NCBI GenBank assembly: GCA_018692315.1
Contig: JABHKC010000228.1
Coordinates: 1-36,012, forward strand
Length of the DNA stretch: 36,012 nucleotides
Origin: Bacteroidota bacterium
Lineage (GTDB): Bacteria > Bacteroidota > Bacteroidia > Bacteroidales > JABHKC01
Direction: 5' to 3'
The notes under the pieces were generated by a model. The model did no database searches, was not told the origin of the DNA, and was given only the letters and a program-made list of their open reading frames with translations. A program made the translations under genes and the position numbers. Of the stretch, positions 23,905 through 31,291 are shown piece after piece; the stretch's first letter is position 1; every line of letters begins with the position of its first letter.

Positions 23905-25512
23905 TTACATTCTAAAAACGCCATTTTTCTGGTCGGGATACTTTTTGTTTAGCGACAAAGCAATTCCCATTGCCAGAACTTTTCTTGTATCAAGCGGGTC
24001 AAGAATTCCATCGTCCCACAAGCGCGATGTGCTGTAATATGCCGAGCCTTCTTTATCGTATTTGGCAATTATGCTATTTCGCAGATTATCAATTTCTTCT
24101 TGTGGCATTTCTTTTCCTTTTAGTTTGTACTGGTCTTGTTTTACAGTAATCAGTACATTGGCAGCCTGAGCTCCTCCCATTACAGATATTTTTGCATTTG
24201 GCCACATGAAAAGTAAACGAGGATCGTAAGCTCTACCAGCCATACCATAATTTCCTGCACCGAAAGAACCTCCGAACAAAACAGTGAATTTTGGTACATT
24301 GGCATTTGCTACAGCATGTACTAATTTTGCCCCATCTTTTGCAATTCCTCTTCTTTCAAAATCTTTTCCAACAATAAATCCGGTAATATTTTGCAGAAAT
24401 ACAAGTGGAATTTTTCTTGATGTACATATTTCAATAAAATGAGCGCCTTTTAGTGCTGATTCGGGAAACAAAACACCATTGTTTGCAATTATTCCAACAG
24501 GATAGCCCATAATTCTTGCAAATCCTGTAACTATGGTAGGTGCATATTTTTCTTTAAATTCATGAAAAAGGCTACCGTCAACAATCCGCATTATTATTTC
24601 CTTCGAATCGACTGCTTTTTTAAAATCGACCGGTGCAATTCCATAAAGTTCTTCGGGATCGTAAAGTGGTGGTACTGAAGGATAAATATCGAATGGCTGC
24701 TTTTCTCGACTTTCAATATTTTCGAAAATGTTTCTGCAAATTTGTAGGGCGTGAGTGTCGTTTTCAGCAAAATGGTCGGCTACACCCGAAATAGATGTAT
24801 GAACCTCAGCACCTCCAAGTTCTTCGGCAGTAACTTCCTCGCCGGTTGCAGCTTTTACTAATGGAGGCCCTCCAAGAAAAATTGTTCCTTGTTGTTTTAC
24901 AATAATTGTTTCGTCGCTCATAGCTGGAACGTATGCTCCGCCAGCTGTACATGAACCGAGAACTACAGCAATTTGTGGAATTCCTTCTGCCGAAAGGCGA
25001 GCTTGATTATAGAAAAATCTGCCGAAATGGTTTTTATCAGGAAAAACTAAATCTTGTTCGGGCAGAAAGGCTCCTCCAGAATCTACAAGATAAACGCAAG
25101 GCAAGTTATTTTCCATTGCAATTTCTTGAGCCCGCAAGTGTTTTCTAATGGTATATTGCATATATGTTCCACCTTTTACGGTGGCATCGTTAGCAATAAT
25201 TACTGTTTCTTTTCCATGAATTACGCCAATGCCGGTTACGATTCCTGCCGAAGGAAAACCGTTGTCATATTGTCCGTATGAAGCTAATGCAGATAATTCT
25301 AAGAATGGGGTGTTTGCATCAATTAGTAGATCAATTCTTTCTCTGGCCAAAAGTTTTCCACGCTCTTTGTGCTTTTTTACAAATTTTTCAGGTCCACCTT
25401 TTTTAACGTCAGACAAAATTTCTTTATACTTGCTTAACAATTCTAAAAATTTGTCTCTGTTTTTGGTAAACTCAACCGATTTGGTATTGATTTTTGATTC
25501 TAATCTATACAT
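23905..25512 (-). CDS. Acyl-CoA carboxylase beta subunit, 3-methylcrotonyl-CoA type
   Basis: A 535-residue carboxyltransferase (12S/MCC-beta). The first crotonase-like half carries [14 protein letters not shown], then [36 protein letters not shown] and [12 protein letters not shown]. The second half carries [34 protein letters not shown] and [13 protein letters not shown]. The [20 protein letters not shown] and [12 protein letters not shown] segments are those of MCC beta rather than PCC or acetyl-CoA carboxylase. It would transfer carboxylate from carboxybiotin to 3-methylcrotonyl-CoA. The normal partner MCC alpha is not in the cluster; the only biotin protein is the 5S-BT-carrier fusion. 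It is the first gene of the run of nine on the minus strand, preceded by a 531 bp divergent region. The start ATG at 25512 is unambiguous. Confidence 0.9.
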   Translation of the reverse strand: MYRLESKINTKSVEFTKNRDKFLELLSKYKEILSDVKKGGPEKFVKKHKERGKLLARERIDLLIDANTPFLELSALASYGQYDNGFPSAGIVTGIGVIHGKETVIIANDATVKGGTYMQYTIRKHLRAQEIAMENNLPCVYLVDSGGAFLPEQDLVFPDKNHFGRFFYNQARLSAEGIPQIAVVLGSCTAGGAYVPAMSDETIIVKQQGTIFLGGPPLVKAATGEEVTAEELGGAEVHTSISGVADHFAENDTHALQICRNIFENIESREKQPFDIYPSVPPLYDPEELYGIAPVDFKKAVDSKEIIMRIVDGSLFHEFKEKYAPTIVTGFARIMGYPVGIIANNGVLFPESALKGAHFIEICTSRKIPLVFLQNITGFIVGKDFERRGIAKDGAKLVHAVANANVPKFTVLFGGSFGAGNYGMAGRAYDPRLLFMWPNAKISVMGGAQAANVLITVKQDQYKLKGKEMPQEEIDNLRNSIIAKYDKEGSAYYSTSRLWDDGILDPLDTRKVLAMGIALSLNKKYPDQKNGVFRM

Positions 25513-26043
25513 AATTTTGCTTTATTTATTTTTATATGAATATTAATAAATTAAAATTTCATTACAAACTTTCCATTCAAAACAATGAAAATCAAGAACG
25601 ATTATAAACCCTCCAAATATATAAAAATATATATTCTTAATACTTGAAAAATGTCAATATTAGCTTTTGTCGAAAGTCTTAAAAGTCAGTCATTTATTTT
25701 TTGATAAATGATTTTTGATTTCTCATATTGTAAAATCTTGTTCAAATTTTAGATTTTAGTATTGAAAAATGCTTAATCAATAATATTAGATTTTATAAAT
25801 TTCTATTTTTTTCTACTTTTGAGTTTTGATTTTGAAGAGGAATATTAATGAAAATATAGATATTTAGATCGTTTGAGAAATTGAATATTGTGAAACTATC
25901 TACACATCTATTCATGGAAAGAAAATAATTTTGATATTCAAATAGTAAGTTTAAGTAAAAGTTTAAATGTTTCTTTATAATTGATTAATAACTAATAAAA
26001 TAATGAGTTTAGTTTTTCGGTTTCAAAATAATATATTCTTATT
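25513..26043. other. Intergenic region, 531 bp, divergent promoter area
   Basis: No convincing gene. On the minus strand TATATTTG at 25621-25614 could be the -7 box of the metabolic cluster (about 100 bp upstream of the MCC-beta start), and on the plus strand TACTTTTG at 25814-25821 could be that of the ABC gene; neither has a good TTG at the usual spacing. A small inverted repeat lies at 25690-25711. Confidence 0.5.
25690..25711. promoter_or_regulatory. Inverted repeat, possible operator
   Basis: TCATTTAT and ATAAATGA, perfect 8 bp arms with a 6 bp T-rich centre, between the divergent MCC-beta and ABC genes. It could be an operator or a small hairpin; AT-rich DNA gives such repeats often. 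Confidence 0.25.
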
Positions 26044-29000
26044 ATGAACGAATCTATAATAAATTCTCTAATTCATCTTTTTGCTATAATTACTTACGTT
26101 GATATAGAAGATTTTTCGTCGAATTCTCGAGATATTGTAAAATCGTATTTAAACAAACATCTGAGCAAAACACTTGCAGATGAGTATATTGTATTATTCG
26201 ACAATTATTTTGACTTTCATCATAAAGATATTTTTATTTCGAAGAACGAATTGCAGCAAGACAAATATCTTTATTTAGAAAATGTATGTAAGCAAATAAA
26301 CATGGAGCTAAATCGTAAAGAGCGAATGTACGTTTTTCTCCAACTGTGCGAGTTTGTGAACGAAGATTTTGTGAGTTCAGAAAAGGATACCAAAATTCTG
26401 ATTACAGTTGCTAAAAATTTCAATCTGACAGACGAAGAGTATAATGATATTACAAATTTTATTTTCGATAAGGAAGCTAAAAGCCTAAATCCTGAAAAGA
26501 CTCTAATAATCGAAAATAGAAAATCTAGCGAAGATTCAGAAGGGGCATGGTTCGGTTGGAATAAGCCAAACGAAACGGTTAAATCAAAAAATATTTTCAA
26601 CAAAAATATTAAAGGGAAAATTGTTGTTTTACATATCAACAGCATAAATATGTATATTTTTAGGTATTTCGGAAACGAAAGCCTTAATATAGATGGAATT
26701 GCAATTATTGAAAATGTTTTTTTTGTTTTGAATCCAAATTCTGCTATTAGCGGCAAATTATTGGAACCGATTTATTATTCTGAAATTAACAGCAATTTTT
26801 CTCGTTTTGATGAAAAGCATAAAGTTGTTTTTCATGCAAAAAAAATTAAATATAGATCGCTCCAATCGGCGAATGATGTTGCAGCAAACAATATCTGTGG
26901 GCAGTCGGGGCACTTTGTAGGCATTTTCAGTACTGATGATAGCTCAAATGGTAAACTTCTTGATATTATATCCGGACAAGTAAAAGCAGATTCGTCCGAT
27001 ATATTGATTAATAATATTGATTTTCTTAAAAACAGACAAAAATTTGATGGAATTGTTGGGTATATTCAGAAAGATAGTATTCTTATCAATAATTTGAGTG
27101 TCTATCAGAATTTACATTACAATGCAAAACTTTATTTTAATGACTATTCAGATTCCCAAATAAAAGAGCTTGTAGAAAAAATCATTGCTAAAAATAACTT
27201 ACAAGATGTTAGGAATACTATTATTCAAAGCCAGGATTCTGAGCAAATCAGCAAAATTCAAATAAAGAAAATAAACATTGCAATCGAACTGTTGAGGAAA
27301 GCAACTATACTGTTTTTTGAAAATCCTACTTGTGGCCTATCATCAGCGGATTCGGATCAAATAATGCATAGTTTGAAAGAGCAGGCAAATAAAAATACAT
27401 TGATTTTTGCGTCGGTGGAAAGGTGCTCGTCCGATGTTTTCAAATTGTTCGATAAAATTTGCATATTAGATCAAGGTTATCAGATATTTTACGGCACACC
27501 ATCAGAGGCAATCATTTATTTCAAGAAGGCACATACTCACTTGAAAATTACTGAAAGTATTTGCCCTTTTTGTGGGAATATTAATCACAATCAAATTCTT
27601 CAAATTATTGAAGCTAAAATAGTTGATGAGTTTGGAAGATATACTAACCAAAGAAAAATTACAGCAAAAGAATGGCATCAGGCTTACGAAGAAAAGACCA
27701 GAGAAACCAAAAGCCTGAATGTTACGAATGGTTGTAATGACAAGGATTTGGTATTTCCGATTAGGTTTTTTAATACTGTAAATTCATTCAAACAATTTAG
27801 CATATTTTTGAAAAGCAAACTACAAGTATTATTCGCTAACAAAAAATATTTGTTTTTTACATTACTACTATCCCCACTTTTTACATTATTTTTCGCATTT
27901 CTGTCAAAATCGTATGTAGGAGAAAAGTATATCTTAGTCGATAATGCAAGTCTTCCTAATTATTTGCTATTCAGCGTTTTTGTTGCTTTGTTTTTAGGCT
28001 TCTCCATTAGTATTAATGAAATTGTTAAAGATAAATATCTATTGAAGCATTTCGATTTTATCAATCTAAATAAGTTCAGTTATTACAACTCAAAAATTTT
28101 TGTTTTGATACTAATTTCTGCTATTCAGATTCTAATTTATGTATTGTTCGGAAACTTTATTCTTGGAATTGAAGGGATGACTTTGAAGTACTTTATTATT
28201 TTGTTTGCTATATCAGTTTTTGCTGTGATGCTTGGACTTTTATTTTCTCAAATATTTTCATCGAAAAGCGTTTTATTTGTAATTATTCCGGTTTTTTTGG
28301 TGTTTCAATATCTTTTTAGTGGTGTTCCCATAAAATTCGATAATTTCCCTAAATCTCTAAAACATGAAGAATATGTACCATTGATAGCAGATTTTTCTGT
28401 TGCGAGATGGGGATTTGAAGCCTTGGCTGTTGAACAATTTTCTTGGAATAATTATGAGAAGCATTTTTTTGCTGTTGAAAAAGAGATTATTAGTGCCAAT
28501 AATAAATATAAACTCCTTATTCCTAAACTAATTTCATTGTTGGAAGATTGCGAGAAGTATTTTAGGCCGCAATATGATGTGAAAAAGATTGAGAATAATT
28601 TGAATATTCTCCAAAATGAAATTCCATTGCTTTGGACTGATGAAAATAGAAAACCATTTGAATATATTAATCAGCTGAATCTCAAGGATTTTAGCCCGGA
28701 AGTGTCAAATTCGTGCAACAATTATCTGGAGTTTTTGAAATGGCAAAATAAAAGTTTGAAAAAAGCAAAAACGAAAGAATATAACGAAATAAGCTCAAGT
28801 CTGATTAACTCCATAGGGATGTACGAAGTAAATAGGTTAAAATCAAGAAATTACAATCAGGAGCTTGCAAAAATTGTAAGCAATGAGGAAGCAACAGTTT
28901 CGATGATAAATAGCAAAAATCGACTTATTTTAAAAAAGGATCCAATATATTTTGATGCAAGGTCGAAATTTGGAAGGACACATTTCTTTTCACCAAACAA

Positions 29001-29172
29001 AAAAATCTTAGAAAATTATTACAATACATTTCTATTTAATATTTTAATCATTTGTCTTTTTTCATTTCTGGTATATTTGATTTTGCTTTCTGAAATTGTT
29101 CCGAAAACAATTGAGAGGATTTCGAGATTTTATTATTTAGGGAGAGGCTTAGGTTTATCCAATTTTTCATAA
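26044..29172 (+). CDS. TerB-like/ABC-2 exporter fusion with degenerate ATPase motifs
   Basis: A 1042-residue protein. Residues 1-145 are a helical TerB-like domain; about 265-495 is an ABCG/White-type nucleotide-binding domain; a CPFC motif at 507-510 follows; about 600 to the end is an ABC-2 membrane domain with two helix groups (about 610-810 and 1005-1025) flanking a long soluble loop. The ATPase is recognisable but damaged. Walker A, normally GPSGSGKST, reads STDDSSNGK (K304 kept); the signature LSGGQ reads ISKIQ at 402-406; Walker B LDEPT reads FENPT at 425-429; the H-loop His is E459 (ASVER). The Q-loop (GYIQKDS) and the GLSS D-loop region survive. The frame is intact over 3.1 kb, so this looks like a maintained pseudo-ATPase rather than decay. 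Possible role: partner or regulator of an active paralogue. Substrate unknown. Confidence 0.8.
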   Translation: MNESIINSLIHLFAIITYVDIEDFSSNSRDIVKSYLNKHLSKTLADEYIVLFDNYFDFHHKDIFISKNELQQDKYLYLENVCKQINMELNRKERMYVFLQLCEFVNEDFVSSEKDTKILITVAKNFNLTDEEYNDITNFIFDKEAKSLNPEKTLIIENRKSSEDSEGAWFGWNKPNETVKSKNIFNKNIKGKIVVLHINSINMYIFRYFGNESLNIDGIAIIENVFFVLNPNSAISGKLLEPIYYSEINSNFSRFDEKHKVVFHAKKIKYRSLQSANDVAANNICGQSGHFVGIFSTDDSSNGKLLDIISGQVKADSSDILINNIDFLKNRQKFDGIVGYIQKDSILINNLSVYQNLHYNAKLYFNDYSDSQIKELVEKIIAKNNLQDVRNTIIQSQDSEQISKIQIKKINIAIELLRKATILFFENPTCGLSSADSDQIMHSLKEQANKNTLIFASVERCSSDVFKLFDKICILDQGYQIFYGTPSEAIIYFKKAHTHLKITESICPFCGNINHNQILQIIEAKIVDEFGRYTNQRKITAKEWHQAYEEKTRETKSLNVTNGCNDKDLVFPIRFFNTVNSFKQFSIFLKSKLQVLFANKKYLFFTLLLSPLFTLFFAFLSKSYVGEKYILVDNASLPNYLLFSVFVALFLGFSISINEIVKDKYLLKHFDFINLNKFSYYNSKIFVLILISAIQILIYVLFGNFILGIEGMTLKYFIILFAISVFAVMLGLLFSQIFSSKSVLFVIIPVFLVFQYLFSGVPIKFDNFPKSLKHEEYVPLIADFSVARWGFEALAVEQFSWNNYEKHFFAVEKEIISANNKYKLLIPKLISLLEDCEKYFRPQYDVKKIENNLNILQNEIPLLWTDENRKPFEYINQLNLKDFSPEVSNSCNNYLEFLKWQNKSLKKAKTKEYNEISSSLINSIGMYEVNRLKSRNYNQELAKIVSNEEATVSMINSKNRLILKKDPIYFDARSKFGRTHFFSPNKKILENYYNTFLFNILIICLFSFLVYLILLSEIVPKTIERISRFYYLGRGLGLSNFS

Positions 29173-29188
29173 TGAATATTGAGCACGA

Positions 29189-29199
29189 CTCAGTAGTTT
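29189..29199. repeat. Direct repeat copy 1 (CTCAGTAGTTT)
   Basis: The 11 bp CTCAGTAGTTT recurs at 30106-30116, and loosely similar bases follow both copies (ATGCT and T-rich stretches). The two copies bracket the PIN toxin-antitoxin pair. They may be traces of an insertion or of a dispersed element. Confidence 0.3.
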
Positions 29200-29239
29200 T
29201 ATGCTGTTTTTATGTTCTTTGATGTTTGGCTATTTGACC

Positions 29240-29656
29240 TTATATAAATGTTTCTATAAACTGTCTCGCCGTCATTACAGGCAATTTCGATGCTTTAAAG
29301 TCTTTAAGGTTTCTTGTTATTATAATGTCTTGCTTATTTTCTATTGCAGTAAAATATTGAAGTCCATCCTCAAAGTCTGTGAATGAATTGTCATTTAGGG
29401 CTACTCCTATAATCTTGTCATCAAGAGGTAAAATATTGACTATTAGCCTAAGCTTCCTCAATATTTCTTTTGTTTTTTCTGAATTAGTTTGACGCAACAA
29501 TATGTAACTTGTATTAGCGATAGTTAGTGACGAAATATTAAGTTCGATAATTTTTTGGTCTGCCAATGAAAAAAGGTCTGCTGATTCCTCATAAAACAGG
29601 TCTCGTCTTGATAATAAGTATATGACGATATTTGTGTCAATAAAAAGTTTTTTCAT
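29240..29656 (-). CDS. PIN-domain toxin of a VapBC-type pair
   Basis: A 138-residue PIN-domain protein, the usual size for VapC-like toxins. The first acidic residue is D7 in FIDTNIVIYLLS; the central acidic cluster is E96/D97 in FEDGLQYFTA; the C-terminal IITRNLKDF at 112-120 supplies the conserved Asn and Asp. The family cleaves RNA, often tRNA or rRNA, in a Mg2+-dependent way and is held inactive by the cognate antitoxin. Its ATG overlaps the antitoxin stop as ATGA, the standard translationally coupled arrangement. It converges on the ABC gene with a 67 bp gap. Confidence 0.88.
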   Translation of the reverse strand: MKKLFIDTNIVIYLLSRRDLFYEESADLFSLADQKIIELNISSLTIANTSYILLRQTNSEKTKEILRKLRLIVNILPLDDKIIGVALNDNSFTDFEDGLQYFTAIENKQDIIITRNLKDFKASKLPVMTARQFIETFI

Positions 29657-29904
29657 TTGTATTTCTCAATTAAATAGTCGGAATACTCTTTTTTGTAGTC
29701 AAAGTCAGGCGATAGTTTAATAACACCACTCAAACTTTCAACAAGAGGTGTAATTGGATTTTTTTTATCGCTTTCTTTTTCTCTTGTCAAACTGTCCAAA
29801 TAAGATTCAATCATTTTTGATAAACTAATTCTTTGACTTTTAGCATAGATTTTTGCTCTTTCAATTACGCTGTCATTTAGTCTTAATGTCAATTTTGTTT
29901 CCAT
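29653..29904 (-). CDS. Ribbon-helix-helix-like antitoxin (DUF6364 type)
   Basis: About 83 residues from the ATG at 29904. The frame extends to a TTG at 29925, but that codon lies within the promoter -7 box, so the ATG is preferred. The N-terminal half, METKLTLRLNDSVIERAKIY followed by AKSQRISLSKMIESYLDSL, is a ribbon-helix-helix DNA-binding pattern: a beta strand and two helices, the second starting at ISLSKMIE. The C-terminal tail, ending with DYKKEYSDYLIEKYK, is typical of the toxin-binding segment of antitoxins paired with PIN toxins. It overlaps the toxin gene by 4 bp. It is expected to repress its own promoter with the toxin as co-repressor. Confidence 0.85.
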   Translation of the reverse strand: METKLTLRLNDSVIERAKIYAKSQRISLSKMIESYLDSLTREKESDKKNPITPLVESLSGVIKLSPDFDYKKEYSDYLIEKYK

Positions 29905-29922
29905 GTCAATAATATTTACGTG

Positions 29923-29952
29923 CAAATATACAAATAATATACGTCATGACAA
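29923..29952 (-). promoter_or_regulatory. Promoter and candidate operator of the toxin-antitoxin pair
   Basis: Read on the minus strand: TTG at 29952-29950, a 19 bp spacer, then TATATTTG at 29930-29923, the clearest match in this window to the Bacteroidota -33/-7 consensus. The ATG follows 18 bp downstream. The spacer contains the perfect palindrome GTCATGAC (29943-29950), and ATATTT...AAATAT arms (29912-29917, 29924-29929) overlap the -7 box; both are plausible binding sites for the RHH antitoxin. Confidence 0.65.
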
Positions 29953-30105
29953 AAGATGCAGATGATTTTTCGATTTTTTTGGTTTATTGTCAAAGTTCCT
30001 CTGCTATGAATGAAGCGGATTTCCTTGTTTTTAGTCTTGTTGTAATAATAATTCCAATTTCTTTTATCGTTAAATCTTCCGATTTTTCATTAGGACAGAG
30101 ACTGG

Positions 30106-30116
30106 CTCAGTAGTTT
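30106..30116. repeat. Direct repeat copy 2 (CTCAGTAGTTT)
   Basis: Second copy of the 11 bp repeat at 29189-29199, on the other side of the toxin-antitoxin genes. See that entry. Confidence 0.3.
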
Positions 30117-30152
30117 CTCGATGCTTTCATATTTTTAAGGAGTTGTGACAAG

Positions 30153-30758
30153 CTATTTTATTTTGTCTTTAATTCTTTCAAATAAATCCTCATATAATTT
30201 CAATTCTAATGTGCCTACTCCAGAATGCATTACATCATTCTCCTCAATTACTCTTTTTATTTTTCCTTTTAATAGTAAGTCAAATTGTTTTTTAGACCTA
30301 TCAATCAATTCCTCTCTGTTTTTCATTGGTTTTCTGGTTTGAGGCAATTGACTTTCTTTTATTGGAATTGGATATCTGCCAGCCCATACGGCACATTTTT
30401 CCAATATCCTCAAATAGAATTTCTCATCATCTGATAATGTAATTTTTGCTTTACTTGCCAATAAGAGCAAATTATGGCTTTTAATCTCTGATAAAGGAAC
30501 TTCTTTAATGATCATACTATTTTTTAAATCACATATTATTTTTGCTTTGAATAAATTTTCAAAAGAGTAGCCCCACAACATCCTTTCAATTCTAAATGTC
30601 CAGAATGTTGGATATTTATTATTAAAATTCCACGAATAATCATTGATTACTTTAGCTGAATACATCAGGTTCACAGCTTCATGAATCCATACTTCATGCT
30701 TTTCAGTACAGAATTCATTCTCAAATTGCCATCTATCAGACTTACTTTCGTATTCCAT
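30153..30758 (-). CDS. Hypothetical protein, 201 residues
   Basis: No family recognised. The protein is soluble, with no signal peptide or membrane segment. The N-terminal part (EVWIHEAVNLMYSAKVINDY at 22-41) and the middle (FWTFRIERMLWGYSFENLFKA) look helical; a segment CAVWAGRYPIPIKESQLP lies at about 129-146; the C-terminus is charged. The helical layout recalls HEPN-like proteins, but I do not see the Rx4-6H motif clearly, so this is only a suggestion. The start ATG at 30758 has a purine-rich AAAGAAAAAG upstream, which supports translation. It stands alone between the toxin-antitoxin pair and a long non-coding region, an accessory-like setting. Confidence 0.6.
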   Translation of the reverse strand: MEYESKSDRWQFENEFCTEKHEVWIHEAVNLMYSAKVINDYSWNFNNKYPTFWTFRIERMLWGYSFENLFKAKIICDLKNSMIIKEVPLSEIKSHNLLLLASKAKITLSDDEKFYLRILEKCAVWAGRYPIPIKESQLPQTRKPMKNREELIDRSKKQFDLLLKGKIKRVIEENDVMHSGVGTLELKLYEDLFERIKDKIK

Positions 30759-31291
30759 CTTTTTCTTTAATTAGCCAAAACATTAGTATATCCAGAAAAT
30801 TCTGTTTATTACTTTTAAATTCTTAAATATCAATATCATCGAAAGGATTAAGAATTTAATTGAACTTTGTGCTTGATACAGGTGTATATATTTCTTTTGT
30901 TTTGCACAATTCATAGCAAAATTTTGATCGACTTCGTAATAAATTAATATAGGCTTAAAAATACTTTTGCGAAAATAAAATAATTCAGTTAGTTGGCAAA
31001 CTATTTTTGCCTTAAATTATTTCTTTAATAAGCAAATTCTGTATTTTTCTTATATTTGGAGATAAACAGATTTTCATTAATAGCCAAAATTAATTAATTT
31101 TGAGCTATGATGAGAAAAATTATAAACGTAGAAACAGGGGAGCTTAAAATTGGAGGAGTTAGCCAAATACTTGTATCTAAATCTATTGATAAAATGCAGT
31201 AACTTCTTCAACAAAAAGCTACTGTTGTATCAGACATTCGTTTTTGTCTTGTAGGATCATGTAATGTATTGAAAAAAAAATATTTATAATT
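30759..31291. other. Upstream region of the hybrid kinase, 533 bp, with a possible broken gene
   Basis: Divergent spacer between 30758 (-) and 31292 (+). It holds TACTTTTG at 30962-30969 and TATATTTG at 31051-31058, both -7-like on the plus strand but without well-placed TTG boxes, a small hairpin GGCAAA-CTATT-TTTGCC at 30995-31011, and the short interrupted frame described separately at 31107-31289. Confidence 0.5.
31107..31289 (+). pseudogene. Short reading frame interrupted by one TAA, directly upstream of the hybrid kinase
   Basis: An ATG-ATG at 31107 opens 31 codons (starting MMRKIINVETGELKIGGVSQ) to a TAA at 31200-31202. The same frame then continues open for 28 more codons (LLQQKATVVSDIRFCLVGSC...) to TAA at 31287-31289, two bases before the kinase ATG. 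Both halves read like coding sequence and together would be a 60-residue protein immediately upstream of the kinase. No family is recognised. It may be a small gene broken by a nonsense mutation, an active 31-residue gene, or chance. Confidence 0.3.

Noticed and set aside
30995-31011. Hairpin GGCAAA-CTATT-TTTGCC as an intrinsic terminator
   Set aside because: It lies in a divergent region where no gene ends, and it has only a 6 bp stem with no U-run.
31200-31202. Stop codon readthrough or selenocysteine recoding in the interrupted frame
   Set aside because: The codon is TAA, not TGA, and no recoding structure is evident; a nonsense mutation or chance is simpler.
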